Below are positions 8,837-18,026 of a stretch of DNA of 44,672 nucleotides, piece by piece. The stretch is from an uncultured Bacteroidota bacterium (GTDB lineage Bacteria > Bacteroidota > Bacteroidia > Chitinophagales > Chitinophagaceae). Numbering within the stretch: the first letter of the stretch is position 1; every line of letters begins with the position of its first letter. Location of the stretch: contig CAINUN010000027.1 in NCBI GenBank assembly GCA_903853805.1, positions 1 through 44,672 on the forward strand, given 5' to 3'. The notes beneath the pieces were generated by a model. It had not been told where the DNA came from and searched no databases. It worked only from the letters and a program-made list of their open reading frames with translations. Position numbers and translations under genes: made by a program.

Positions 8837-10143
8837 TGCACAAGGGAACGAAAATATTTATGGGCTTTGCCTTGGTCATGTTGATAGCTACTTTGTTCTT
8901 CGGCATGTTAGCCTCATTTTCTTACCTCAATCCAGAGTTTTACAACCAATACATTCCTTTCTACCAATTGCGCCCAATGCACGTTTCGGCAGCATTGTTT
9001 TGGATTATTGGTGGAGCAACCTCTTGCCTTCTTTTTTTCAAAAAAGAAGTATCAGAGGAAGGAGCAAAACGAACTATTGCAGAAAGACTTTTCATCAATC
9101 TTTGGATGATAACTGTAGTAGTTATTTTCTTGTTTTACTCTTTTAAAAAATTTGGAGGTAGAGAATATTGGGAATTTCCGCCGTTTCTGTGTTTGCCGTT
9201 ACTGATTTCTTGGCTGGCACTCATGGTAGCGTGGTTTAAGGCTTGGCTGAAAGCAAAAGACTATCCGCTTTATGTGTGGATGTGGACAGCTGGCATTTGC
9301 TTTTTCCTTTTTACTTTTTTAGAGCAAAATCTTTATCAAATACCATGGTTTCGTCAGTCATTTTTAAAAGAAGTCATTGTTCAATGGAAAAGTAATGGTT
9401 CGATGGTGGGATCTTGGAATCAAATCATATATGGGTGTTCCCTTTTTCTTATGGTGACGCTCACAGGTGAGGACTCTATTGCTAGAACAAAAACTGCCTA
9501 CTACTTTTTCTTTTTAAGTATTACAAATATGATGTTCAATTGGGGGCACCATATTTATAATGTTCCATCTGCTTCTTGGCTGCGCGATGTGGCATATGGC
9601 ATAAGCATGACCGAGTGGTTGTTTTTCATAAAAATGCTTCAAAGCTTCAAAGAAAAAATGGATGAACGCCGCAAGTTTAAACACCTGATTACCTATAAAT
9701 TTTTGATTGCTGCCGAAGTGTGGGTGTTCTTCAATCTAACGCTTGCTTTGTTGATGAGCATTCCTGCAATTAATCGTTACACACATGGCACACACGTTAC
9801 CGTTGCGCATGCTATGGGCACCACTATTGGCATTAACACAATGATTTTAATGGCTGCCATGAGTTATATCCTTCGCGTTGATGAATTGGAGATTAGAGAT
9901 AAGCGATGGGTTCATTGGGGGTATTATATATCGCAAGCAAGCCTTGTTGTTTTTTGGGTTTCGCTCATTATTGCAGGTTTTCTTAAGGGAACAAGACAAT
10001 TCAATTTTCCACACATTACTTATCAAGAGTTGATGGTGCCTGTCAATTATTGGCTTCGTGTACTATCATTTTCAGGGGCGTTTTTATTGTTGGGTTTCTT
10101 GCTGATGTTAAAAACTTATTTCAAAGCATTGAGGAAAGCTTGA
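8833..10143 (+). CDS. NorB-like heme-copper oxidase superfamily membrane protein with altered metal ligands
   Basis: A 436-aa protein with about twelve membrane helices. Family landmarks of NorB are present: LRPMH with H50 (low-spin haem), GHH with H239/H240 (two Fe-B histidines) and VAH with H326 (haem b3). The first Fe-B position, VHLWVEG in usual NorB, reads VQWKSNG: His becomes Gln184 and the key Glu becomes Asn188. The second histidine of the usual HGH is Met328. This is therefore a NorB relative that may not reduce NO, or does so with an unusual site. The start is the ATG overlapping the cytochrome c stop. No norQ or norD is nearby. Confidence 0.7.
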   Translation: MMHKGTKIFMGFALVMLIATLFFGMLASFSYLNPEFYNQYIPFYQLRPMHVSAALFWIIGGATSCLLFFKKEVSEEGAKRTIAERLFINLWMITVVVIFLFYSFKKFGGREYWEFPPFLCLPLLISWLALMVAWFKAWLKAKDYPLYVWMWTAGICFFLFTFLEQNLYQIPWFRQSFLKEVIVQWKSNGSMVGSWNQIIYGCSLFLMVTLTGEDSIARTKTAYYFFFLSITNMMFNWGHHIYNVPSASWLRDVAYGISMTEWLFFIKMLQSFKEKMDERRKFKHLITYKFLIAAEVWVFFNLTLALLMSIPAINRYTHGTHVTVAHAMGTTIGINTMILMAAMSYILRVDELEIRDKRWVHWGYYISQASLVVFWVSLIIAGFLKGTRQFNFPHITYQELMVPVNYWLRVLSFSGAFLLLGFLLMLKTYFKALRKA

Positions 10144-10204
10144 TAACAGGAATCTAAAATAAATCCTTCAAAGCTGAGATAGCATATTATACTTATTCAA
10201 AAAA

Positions 10205-10540
10205 CACGTTATCTCAAATTTTCGACTGACTTTTTAGCTTGTGATTTGATAGCTAAACCCATCAAATTGATAGGTAAATGGTACAAAATGGCAGATTTTT
10301 GCTCTGATTCGATTCTTTGAGCCTTTAAAATGATAGCTTCAGCTTTCATTTCACATGCGATAGCTTCTGATTTACATCCTGAACGTAGTACATTGAAAGC
10401 TACAGGATTTGGTTTAAAAGGAGAAGCTTTCAACTTAAAGCGAGAAAGCACTAACCCGAAAGCGACAAGAACCACCACCGATATCTAAAAGCATCAACTT
10501 AAAACCTACAAGCATCAAATTGATGACTATAGCTTTTAAG
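10205..10540 (-). repeat. degenerate ~21-bp tandem repeat region
   Basis: The gap between the NorB-like gene and the next gene is filled with diverged copies of a unit of about 21 bp, with recurring words such as GATAGCTT, AAAGCTT and AACTTAAAGC. An 89-codon frame on the minus strand shows a seven-residue periodicity (KSEAIAC, KAEAIIL, KAQRIES) that follows from the DNA period, so I do not call it a gene. Function unknown. Confidence 0.5.
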
Positions 10541-10638
10541 TTGATGTTATGAGGATGTGGAGTGGAGGGGAATGGTTATTTTTGGAAGTGAAAATGATTA
10601 ATTAATGAGCAGGCTTCTTGATGGCTTGTGGAAAGGAA

Positions 10639-11073
10639 ATGAGAAAGAAAATAATAGTGATTGTGTTTTGTTGTTTAATACTCATTGTGTTCATATTTCT
10701 AAAACACAATAAATGTATATCAATCTACCTTGAGATATACTATAGTCATGCGAGAGTAAAAGACAAAAAATATGGTTATTTTTATATTAATGGAGAATAT
10801 GAAGGGCTTTATTTTATTAATGAATGTACTGGTATAAAAAGTATGCAGGATTATTATACCAGACGTGATACATCTATTGATTTTATGTTTGGATATTTAA
10901 AACCCTTTATAAAATATGAAGTGCTTGATTATGATTATGAGGATTCAACAGCTATAATAAGAACATATAACTATGATAGAGGGCATCTGAATGAAATTGG
11001 TTCTGTAATTGTCTCAATGTATTGTTTACATGATTCATTGCCATACGGAAAAGAGGAAATTAAAGGGTGGTAG
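10639..11073 (+). CDS. small membrane-anchored protein of unknown function
   Basis: A 144-aa protein not recognised. It starts with a positively charged MRKK followed by one long hydrophobic helix (IIVIVFCCLILIVFIFL), which acts as a membrane anchor or uncleaved signal. The rest is Tyr/Asp/Ile-rich and looks beta-structured (YGYFYINGEYEGLYF). The ATG at 10639 is preceded by GGAAAGGAA, a plausible ribosome site; an in-frame ATG lies 18 bp upstream. It is isolated between a repeat region and convergent hemH, and is notably A+T-richer than its neighbours, which may indicate recent acquisition. Confidence 0.55.
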   Translation: MRKKIIVIVFCCLILIVFIFLKHNKCISIYLEIYYSHARVKDKKYGYFYINGEYEGLYFINECTGIKSMQDYYTRRDTSIDFMFGYLKPFIKYEVLDYDYEDSTAIIRTYNYDRGHLNEIGSVIVSMYCLHDSLPYGKEEIKGW

Positions 11074-11135
11074 TTAATTTCTCCACCAAACACTCATTTA
11101 CAACGAGTGTATAACGGTCGGTGTTAGTAACACCT

Positions 11136-12143
11136 TCACCCCACCCACTTCAAAATAGTTTCCACCCAAAGCGGATGGACATTCAAGCAAGGAATCATGG
11201 TAAAGGATTCACCACCTGCTTCTTTAAAAGTGTGTTTGCCTTCTTGTGCAATTTCTTCAAGTGTTTCGAGGCAGTCGCTCACAAAAGCTGGGCAAACCAC
11301 GAGGATTTTCTTTTTGCCTTCAGTGGGTAGTTCTGCAAGGCGAGCTGCAGTATAAGGTTTCAACCATTCCGCCCTTCCTAAACGCGACTGAAAAGACTGG
11401 CTGAATTTATCTTTTGCAAGCCCCAATTTTTCAGCAACCAAACGAGTGGTGGTATAACATTGATGACGGTAACAAAACTTGTGTGCATCGGAGTTTACAT
11501 TGCAGCAATCTGCCACTTTCAGGCAATGATTGCCGGTGACATCGCCTTTATGAATATGCCTTTCGGGCACACCATGATAGCTGAACAAAAGATGGTCGTA
11601 CTCTTTTAAATATGGCTCAATGCTAGCCGCCAAAGCGTTGATATAATTAGGTTCGTTGTAATATGGCTCAATGATGCGCAGACTGAATGGATATTTGTTT
11701 TTGCTGTGAACCAATTTGGCATCTTCCACCGCTGTTTCGTAGCTCGACATGGCATAATGTGGATACAAAGGCAATAAAATCACCTCCTTCACTTGCGGGT
11801 TTTGCTTTAAAACCTGTTCGTAGGCATGAGTAATTGTTGGATTTCCGTAACGCATAGCAATTTCCACAGGCATCGTAAGCTTTGATTGCAAGGTCTTTTG
11901 CAATTGTTTGGTAAGCACAATGAGCGGAGAACCTTCTTTAGTCCATATTTTTTTATAGGCTTCTGCAGATTTTGGCGAGCGAAAAGGAACGATGATTCCC
12001 TTAACTAGCATGGCACGAAGCAAATAAGGCGAATCAATCACACGTTCGTCCATCAAGAACTCGTCGAGATATTTTTTCACATCCTTTACTTCGGTAGAAT
12101 CGGGTGAGCCAAGATTCATCAAAATCAGTGCGCGGTTGTCCAT
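11136..12143 (-). CDS. hemH: ferrochelatase
   Basis: A 335-aa ferrochelatase that inserts ferrous iron into protoporphyrin IX. Landmarks: start RALILMNLGSPDS, the central YPHYAMSSYETA, the catalytic His190 in LLFSYHGVPERHI, and the CPAFVSDCLETLEEI motif with the conserved Glu in the C-terminal half. The pattern of cysteines between them (HCLKVADCCN, then CYRHQC) is typical of bacterial members. The frame opens seven codons upstream, but the ATG before DNRALIL fits family starts. It is divergent from hemA, so the haem genes lie back to back. Confidence 0.95.
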   Translation of the reverse strand: MDNRALILMNLGSPDSTEVKDVKKYLDEFLMDERVIDSPYLLRAMLVKGIIVPFRSPKSAEAYKKIWTKEGSPLIVLTKQLQKTLQSKLTMPVEIAMRYGNPTITHAYEQVLKQNPQVKEVILLPLYPHYAMSSYETAVEDAKLVHSKNKYPFSLRIIEPYYNEPNYINALAASIEPYLKEYDHLLFSYHGVPERHIHKGDVTGNHCLKVADCCNVNSDAHKFCYRHQCYTTTRLVAEKLGLAKDKFSQSFQSRLGRAEWLKPYTAARLAELPTEGKKKILVVCPAFVSDCLETLEEIAQEGKHTFKEAGGESFTMIPCLNVHPLWVETILKWVG

Positions 12144-12380
12144 AAAAATGAGTCGGTTTTTCAAGGCAAAGAAAGCAAAGAAATAACTAAGGAATTTTTA
12201 GCGCTGACAATTGGGAGATATAGGAAAGCAATAGATGATGAAAATCAGTTCGACTAAACTTATATCCACAAAGGGTTTCACATCACTTTATGACTTACAT
12301 TCAGAGTTGTAGTGATGACAATCAGTTTGGCAAATGACAAAGGCGTGACGCAAAAACTTCCTAGTGGAGAAAGGTCGTTT

Positions 12381-12388
12381 TACTTTTG
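12381..12388 (+). promoter_or_regulatory. -7 box of the hemACDEB operon
   Basis: TACTTTTG fits TAnnTTTG exactly and lies 24 bp before the hemA ATG. A good -33 TTTG is not seen at the expected distance. Confidence 0.5.
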
Positions 12389-12412
12389 TGTCGTTGACAA
12401 TCCACTAAGATT

Positions 12413-13633
12413 ATGCAATCAGAAAACAGAAAAAATTTATCAGACTTTTGGGTAGCAGGAATTAACTACCGTAAAACTGATGCCACTATAAGAGGTCAAT
12501 TTGCCATTAACAACGAACAATACGCAAACATCATTTCGCTTGCTCCGGTTTTTAATATTGACGAGTTTTTTATACTTTCTACTTGTAATCGTACCGAAGT
12601 GTATGGTTTCGCATCGGATGTAAATGATATTATTGATTTGATTTGTACACAAACAAATGGTAGCTGCACAAGTTTTAAACAACTTTCTTATGTAAAAAAT
12701 GGCGCAGCAGCTGTAAATCATCTTTTAGAAGTAAGTGCAGGTTTAGATTCTCAGGTTTTAGGCGATTATGAAATAGTTGGTCAAATGAAACTTTCTGCCA
12801 AATTCTCTAAAGACAATGGCGTGATGGGACCTTTCTTGGAAAGATTATTGAACACGGCTTTACAATCTTCTAAAGCCATTAAGACAAATACTAAACTAAG
12901 CGGTGGTACAGTGTCCGTTTCTTTTGGTGCTATACAATACATCCGCGAAAACGTTGCAGATTTCCAAAACAAGAGCATTCTTCTTTTAGGTGTTGGTAAA
13001 ATTGGAAGAAATACTTGCAAAAACTTAGTTGATTATCTTGAAACTAAGAATGTTACGCTCATTAACCGTTCAATAGAAAAAGCACAAGTGCTTGCTGAAG
13101 AATTTGGTTTGAAATATGCTCCTGTTGAAGAAACTGAAAAATACATCCAAGAATCAGACATAATTATCACTGCAACTAGTTGCCAACATTACATAGTAAC
13201 AGCGGCTAAACTTGAAGGATGTACTAATAAAGTACTTATTGATCTTTGCATTCCTTACAACGTTGATCCTTCAGTTAGAAATATGGAAGGCGTTCAATTG
13301 ATGAACGTGGACGAGTTGAGTAAGATGAAAGATGAAACCTTACAAATGCGTTTGGCTGAAGTTCCAAAAGCAAAAGAAATCATCAGCGAACATCAAGAAG
13401 AATTTGTTGAGTGGTTTGCCATGAGACAAAATGTGCCTGTTTTGGTTTCTTTAAAAATGAAACTCAATCAAATCGAGGAAAAACTTGCTGCTGATATTTT
13501 CGAATGCAAAACATCAAAGAAAGATGAGCGCATTCAAAAACAAATCAACACAACTGCCAAGAAGTTGAAATTTAATAACGCCCGCGGTTGCCATTATATT
13601 CAAGCAATTAACGAATATATCGCCGTATCTTAG
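12413..13633 (+). CDS. hemA: glutamyl-tRNA reductase
   Basis: A 406-aa enzyme that reduces glutamyl-tRNA(Glu) to glutamate-1-semialdehyde, the first committed step of C5-pathway haem synthesis. The catalytic nucleophile Cys58 sits in ILSTCNRTEVYG, the substrate segment is LEVSAGLDSQVLGDYEI, the NADPH-binding loop is SILLLGVGKIGRNTCK at about residue 190, and the dimerisation helix is near the C-terminus. First gene of a tight hemA-C-D-E-B run: 11 bp to hemC. No hemL is in the window. Confidence 0.95.
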   Translation: MQSENRKNLSDFWVAGINYRKTDATIRGQFAINNEQYANIISLAPVFNIDEFFILSTCNRTEVYGFASDVNDIIDLICTQTNGSCTSFKQLSYVKNGAAAVNHLLEVSAGLDSQVLGDYEIVGQMKLSAKFSKDNGVMGPFLERLLNTALQSSKAIKTNTKLSGGTVSVSFGAIQYIRENVADFQNKSILLLGVGKIGRNTCKNLVDYLETKNVTLINRSIEKAQVLAEEFGLKYAPVEETEKYIQESDIIITATSCQHYIVTAAKLEGCTNKVLIDLCIPYNVDPSVRNMEGVQLMNVDELSKMKDETLQMRLAEVPKAKEIISEHQEEFVEWFAMRQNVPVLVSLKMKLNQIEEKLAADIFECKTSKKDERIQKQINTTAKKLKFNNARGCHYIQAINEYIAVS

Positions 13634-13644
13634 CATAGACTCAC

Positions 13645-14598
13645 ATGAAAAGGAAAATTAGAATTGGCACCAGAGAAAGTCAACTGGCGCTATGGCAGGC
13701 TAATGAAGTTAAGCGACTGTTAGAAACCAAAGGTTACGATACTGAATTAGTTTTGATGAAAAGCGAGGGCGATATTGACCTCGTAACGCCTTTATATGCT
13801 TTAGGTGTTCAAGGTGTTTTTACAAAGACATTGGACGCTGCTCTTTTAAGTGACAGAATTGATATTGCCGTTCACTCTATGAAAGATGTGCCTACTCAAT
13901 TGGCACAAGGTATTGTTCAAACTGCGGTTTTACCAAGAGCAACTTTTAAAGATATTCTTGTTTATAAAAATGACTCTACTGTTGGCAAAAAAGCCAATGA
14001 TGTTTTTCCCACTGAATCCAATATTCAAGATATAAGTTTCCATATTGCTACAAGCAGTATTCGTCGTAAAGCACAATGGCTGCACCGTTTTCCTAATACT
14101 ACAATTGATAACCTTCGTGGAAATGTAAATACACGTTTGCGCAAGGTTGATGAAAGCAATTGGGATGGAGCCATTTTCGCTGCGGCAGGATTAGAAAGAA
14201 TCAATCTTCGTCCTGAAAACTCTATTGAATTGAGTTGGATGTTACCTGCACCTGCACAAGGTGCTATCATGGTAGTGGCTCGTGAAGGAGATGATTTTTG
14301 TATGGAAGCTTGTGCTCATTTTAATTGTAGCAATACGGCTTTATGTGCTAAGATTGAAAGAGATTTCCTCAAAACTTTATTAGGTGGATGTTCTACACCA
14401 ATTAGTGCTTTGGCAGAAGTAAAAGATGGGCAAGTAAATTTCCGTGGAAACATTGTGATGCCTGATGGTTCTAAGAAAGTAGAAGTAAGTATAACTAAGG
14501 CTGTTGCAGAAGCGGCTAATTTAGGTGTTGATGCAGCTGAAAATATACTTGCGGGTGAAGGCAAAGAAATCGTTGAAAAAGTGCGCAATGCAGGATAA
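13645..14598 (+). CDS. hemC: porphobilinogen deaminase (hydroxymethylbilane synthase)
   Basis: A 317-aa enzyme that polymerises four porphobilinogens. The start RKIRIGTRESQLALWQA is diagnostic. The catalytic Asp81 is in HSMKDVPT, the Arg-rich substrate site is TSSIRRKAQWL, and the dipyrromethane cofactor attaches to Cys249 in LLGGCSTPISA. Second gene of the haem operon; its last codons overlap the start of hemD by 11 bp. Confidence 0.96.
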   Translation: MKRKIRIGTRESQLALWQANEVKRLLETKGYDTELVLMKSEGDIDLVTPLYALGVQGVFTKTLDAALLSDRIDIAVHSMKDVPTQLAQGIVQTAVLPRATFKDILVYKNDSTVGKKANDVFPTESNIQDISFHIATSSIRRKAQWLHRFPNTTIDNLRGNVNTRLRKVDESNWDGAIFAAAGLERINLRPENSIELSWMLPAPAQGAIMVVAREGDDFCMEACAHFNCSNTALCAKIERDFLKTLLGGCSTPISALAEVKDGQVNFRGNIVMPDGSKKVEVSITKAVAEAANLGVDAAENILAGEGKEIVEKVRNAG

Positions 14599-15283
14599 AG
14601 CCATTCACATATTATCTACGAAAGAGCTCAGCCACGACCTTATTGAATTGGCTGAAGAGAAAAATATTGTAATCGATTGCATTCCATTTATTCAAGTAAA
14701 ACCAATCGTTTCTGATGTAGTAAGAGATAAAGTGTTGCCTATTTCAGGGAAAGAAATTGCAGTAGTGTTTACCAGTTTTCATGGTGCTCATGCAGTTTCT
14801 GGTTTGAACGTAGATTGCACTCATTGGCAAATTTATTGCCTTAGTGGGGCTACTAAAAAAGCTGCGGAGGAATGTTTTCCGAAGGTAATCATAAAAGAAA
14901 CCGCAGAAAATGCTACTGCGCTCGCACGTAAAATAATTGAAGACAAAACTAAAGAGGTTTACTTTTTCTGTGGCAATGCTCGCAGAGAAGAACTTCCCAA
15001 TTTGCTTCATGAAAACAAAATTGAAGTACATGAAGTGAATGTTTATCAAACCCATATCACTTCTACCGAATTACACAAAACTTATGACGGCATTATTTTT
15101 TTTAGTCCTAGTGGCGTAGAAAGTTTTTTGTTGGAAAATAAAATTCCTGAAAAGGCTTTGTTGTTGGCTATAGGTCAAACAACAGCGGCTTCACTATCTC
15201 AATTTCCACAACAATTAATTATCAGCGAAAAGCCTGACCCCAAAATATTGATCCAAAAAATAATCAGTCATTTTCGTGGCTGA
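14588..15283 (+). CDS. hemD: uroporphyrinogen-III synthase
   Basis: A 231-aa protein in the position and of the length expected for HemD, which closes hydroxymethylbilane with inversion of ring D. HemD is poorly conserved; supporting segments are VFTSFHGAHAV near residue 58, a central FFCGNARREELPNLL and the typical DGIIFFSPSGVESFL followed by LLAIGQTTAASL. The ATG within the hemC end is chosen because MQDKAIHILSTKEL is the first plausible HemD start; the frame runs further upstream only as an overlap with hemC. It lies 12 bp before hemE. Confidence 0.85.
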   Translation: MQDKAIHILSTKELSHDLIELAEEKNIVIDCIPFIQVKPIVSDVVRDKVLPISGKEIAVVFTSFHGAHAVSGLNVDCTHWQIYCLSGATKKAAEECFPKVIIKETAENATALARKIIEDKTKEVYFFCGNARREELPNLLHENKIEVHEVNVYQTHITSTELHKTYDGIIFFSPSGVESFLLENKIPEKALLLAIGQTTAASLSQFPQQLIISEKPDPKILIQKIISHFRG

Positions 15284-15295
15284 TGCACTTTAATT

Positions 15296-16324
15296 ATGAA
15301 CACACCTTCCGAACATTTAATGTTGAAAGCACTGCGTGGCGAACAAGTAAGTCGTCCACCAGTATGGATGATGCGCCAAGCAGGTCGTTATCTTCCTGAT
15401 TATATTAAACTCCGCGAGAAGTATGATTTCTTCACACGTTGCGAAACTCCTGAACTTGCTTGTGAAATCACATTACAGCCTGTTGACCAAGTAGGTGTTG
15501 ATGCAGCCATTTTGTTTTCTGACATTCTCGTTGTGCCACAAGCCATGGGTTTGGAAGTTCAATTGATTGAAAGCAAAGGACCATTTCTACCTAAAACCAT
15601 TGCTAACCAAAATGATTTGGATGCATTGCAAGTAATTGGAGCGGAAGCCAATCTTCATTATGTATATGAGGCTCTTCGCCTCATCAAGAAAGAACTCAAC
15701 AACCGTGTTCCTTTGATTGGTTTTGCAGGTGCGCCTTGGACTATTCTTTGCTACATGGTGGAAGGAAAAGGCAGCAAGTCTTTTGATAAAGCAAAACAGT
15801 TTTGTTTTAGTCAGCCGCAATTAGCGCATTCTTTACTTCAAAAAATTACAGACGTTACCATTGCTTATCTTAATGCACAAGTAGTTGCAGGAGCAGATTT
15901 GGTTCAAGTTTTTGATAGCTGGAGTGGCATGTTGAGCCCTCAAGATTTTAAAATATTTGCACAACCTTACCTCGAACAAATTGCTGCTGCTGTGAAAGGT
16001 GCGCCTGTTATACTGTTCCCTAAAGGAAGCTGGTATGCATTGGCAGATTTAAGCAAGAGTGCTGCTTCTGGTTTGGGTTTAGATTGGACTATTGAACCGC
16101 AGTTTGCTCGTCAATTGACCAACAATAGCATTACACTTCAAGGAAATTTTGACCCTTGCAAATTGTTAGCACCAATACCAGAAATCAAAAAATCGGTAAA
16201 AGAAATGATTGATGCTTTTGGACCACAACGATACATTGCCAACCTCGGTCATGGTATTTTGCCAAACATTCCTGTTGACCATGCAAAGGCATTTGTAGAT
16301 GCAGTAAAAGAATACCAAGCATAA
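15296..16324 (+). CDS. hemE: uroporphyrinogen decarboxylase
   Basis: A 342-aa enzyme that removes four acetate carboxyls to give coproporphyrinogen III. The N-terminal signature [20 protein letters not shown] carries the substrate-binding arginines. Others are [17 protein letters not shown] with the catalytic Asp, [19 protein letters not shown] and [13 protein letters not shown], ending with the GHGILP motif. Full family length. Fourth gene of the operon. Confidence 0.96.
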   Translation: MNTPSEHLMLKALRGEQVSRPPVWMMRQAGRYLPDYIKLREKYDFFTRCETPELACEITLQPVDQVGVDAAILFSDILVVPQAMGLEVQLIESKGPFLPKTIANQNDLDALQVIGAEANLHYVYEALRLIKKELNNRVPLIGFAGAPWTILCYMVEGKGSKSFDKAKQFCFSQPQLAHSLLQKITDVTIAYLNAQVVAGADLVQVFDSWSGMLSPQDFKIFAQPYLEQIAAAVKGAPVILFPKGSWYALADLSKSAASGLGLDWTIEPQFARQLTNNSITLQGNFDPCKLLAPIPEIKKSVKEMIDAFGPQRYIANLGHGILPNIPVDHAKAFVDAVKEYQA

Positions 16325-16353
16325 TCTTTCCCACTCCTCAAAAACATTTCATT

Positions 16354-17328
16354 ATGCAACTTCTTAGAAGAAACAGAATCCTTCGTCAGTCGCCGGCAAT
16401 ACGTTCGTTGGTGTCTGAAACTATTCTTACTCCAAGTGATTTTATTGTGCCTCTTTTTATTGTAGAAGGCGAAAAAATCAGGGAAGAAATTCCTTCGATG
16501 AGCAACTACTTCCGCATGAGTCTTGATGTGACGGTGAAGGAAGTGAAAGAATTGTGGGCAATGGGTTTGAAGTGTGTATTGCTCTTCATTAAATGCAAAG
16601 ACGAACTAAAAGATAATAAAGGCACCGAGGCATTGAACCCTAATGGATTAATGCAACGCAGTATCAAAGCCATTAAAAATGCTTGTCCTGAAATGGTGGT
16701 GATGACCGATGTGGCACTCGATCCTTTCTCTTCTTTTGGTCATGATGGCATTGTAGAAAACGGTGAAATTGTGAACGACCCAACTGTGGATGTATTGGCA
16801 CAAATGAGTGTGAGTCATGCGCAAGCAGGAGCCGACTTTGTGGCGCCAAGCGATATGATGGACGGACGCATTGTTGCCATTCGCACAGCTTTGGAAGAAA
16901 CTGGTTTTACGCGCACAGGCATCATGAGTTATAGTGCCAAATATGCTTCTTGTTTCTACGGACCTTTCCGTGATGCATTGGATAGTGCACCTGGTTTTGG
17001 CGATAAAAAAACCTATCAAATGGATTATGCCAACCGTACAGAAGCGCTGAAAGAAACCTTGATGGATGTAGATGAAGGTGCAGATATTGTGATGGTGAAA
17101 CCGGCAATGGCTTACCTCGATATTATTCGTGAAGTGAAAGATGCGGTGGATGTACCAGTGAGTGCTTACCATGTGAGTGGCGAATATGCCATGATAAAAG
17201 CAGCAGCAAAAATGGGTTGGCTTAATGAAGACAAAGCCATCATTGAATCTTTGACAAGCATTAAACGTGCGGGTGCCGATTTGATAGCTACTTATTATGC
17301 TAAAGATGCGGTGAAGTTGTTGGGATAA
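16354..17328 (+). CDS. hemB: delta-aminolevulinic acid dehydratase (porphobilinogen synthase), non-zinc active-site type
   Basis: A 324-aa enzyme joining two aminolevulinates into porphobilinogen. Two Schiff-base/active-site lysines are visible: K196 in SYSAKYASCFYGPF and K249 in MVKPAMAYLD. The metal-site segment reads DVALDPFSSFGHDG, with Asp and Ala where zinc enzymes carry three cysteines, so this belongs to the Mg-activated type. Although it acts second in the pathway it is last in the gene order, 29 bp after hemE, and a terminator follows. Confidence 0.95.
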   Translation: MQLLRRNRILRQSPAIRSLVSETILTPSDFIVPLFIVEGEKIREEIPSMSNYFRMSLDVTVKEVKELWAMGLKCVLLFIKCKDELKDNKGTEALNPNGLMQRSIKAIKNACPEMVVMTDVALDPFSSFGHDGIVENGEIVNDPTVDVLAQMSVSHAQAGADFVAPSDMMDGRIVAIRTALEETGFTRTGIMSYSAKYASCFYGPFRDALDSAPGFGDKKTYQMDYANRTEALKETLMDVDEGADIVMVKPAMAYLDIIREVKDAVDVPVSAYHVSGEYAMIKAAAKMGWLNEDKAIIESLTSIKRAGADLIATYYAKDAVKLLG

Positions 17329-17351
17329 AATCCTTGAACATAATTTTATTG

Positions 17352-17386
17352 AAAAAGACGTTGGTGATGCCGGCGTCTTTTTTGTT
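17352..17386 (+). terminator. intrinsic terminator of the hem operon
   Basis: AAAAAGACG pairs with CGTCTTTTT around a partly paired GGTGATGCC loop, followed by T-rich sequence; 23 bp after the hemB stop. Confidence 0.85.
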
Positions 17387-17495
17387 TTTTAGTGAAAGGG
17401 AAGAGCAAAACACTATGTTTATTAGCTTGTTTGTTTTCTTTATTTTTACAAAAGCTAAAAACTAATTGAGGTAAACAAAAAGTAGCAGCTATTTT

Positions 17496-17750
17496 ATGAG
17501 TAAATTTGAAAAGCTCTTTTTGAAATTATTGTCGGGAACTTCCGACCATAATTTTAGTTTTCTTGACTTGATAAAGTTGTTAGAAATATTAGGGTTTGAA
17601 CACAGGATAAAAGGAAGCCATCATATTTTTACTAAAGATGGGATTGTGGAAATCATTAACCTGCAACCCAAAGACAACAAAGCAAAACCTTATCAGGTAA
17701 AACAAGTAAGAGAATTGATTATTAACTACAAACTTTGGAACAATGAATAA
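17496..17750 (+). CDS. hicA: HicA-family mRNA interferase toxin
   Basis: An 84-aa protein with a double-stranded-RNA-binding-like HicA fold. The catalytic histidine lies in IKGSHHIFTK, followed by QPKDNKAKPYQVKQVREL, the conserved basic tail. HicA toxins cut mRNA and block translation. At 84 residues it is somewhat longer than the usual 60, with an extra N-terminal helix. It overlaps hicB by 8 bp. Toxin-first order is typical of HicAB. Confidence 0.85.
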   Translation: MSKFEKLFLKLLSGTSDHNFSFLDLIKLLEILGFEHRIKGSHHIFTKDGIVEIINLQPKDNKAKPYQVKQVRELIINYKLWNNE

Positions 17751-17961
17751 CGAAGCAAAATACGAAGTGATTATTTACTGGAGTAAAGCAGATGATAGTT
17801 TTATTGCCGAAGTGCCCGAACTACCTGGCTGCATGAGTGATGGCAGCACTAAAGCCGAAGCTTTGGAAAACGTGAACACCATTATTCTTGAGTGGTTGGA
17901 AACTGCCAAAAGCCTTGGAAGAAATATTCCTGAACCAAAAGGAAAGTTGATGTATGCTTAA
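17743..17961 (+). CDS. hicB: HicB-family antitoxin
   Basis: A 72-aa partner of HicA with the degenerate RNase H-like HicB domain: YEVIIYWSKADDSFIAEVPELPGC followed by SDGSTKAEALENVNTIILEWLETAKSLG. The conserved ELPGC turn and IPEPKG end are clear. No DNA-binding domain is fused after it, so this is the short form; autoregulation would need another factor or be absent. Confidence 0.88.
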   Translation: MNNEAKYEVIIYWSKADDSFIAEVPELPGCMSDGSTKAEALENVNTIILEWLETAKSLGRNIPEPKGKLMYA

Positions 17962-18007
17962 TGCCCCTTTAGACTTTTGCCCCGATATGCTGTATAGCTA
18001 TTCTAGG

Positions 18008-18015
18008 TAGGTTTG
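18008..18015 (+). promoter_or_regulatory. -7 box of the exported unknown protein gene
   Basis: TAGGTTTG matches TAnnTTTG and ends 11 bp before the ATG. Confidence 0.4.
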
Positions 18016-18026
18016 TTTATTATTTT

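Noticed and set aside
10209-10478. 89-codon frame on the minus strand
   Set aside because: Its seven-residue periodicity follows the degenerate 21-bp DNA repeats; no start signal or recognisable fold.
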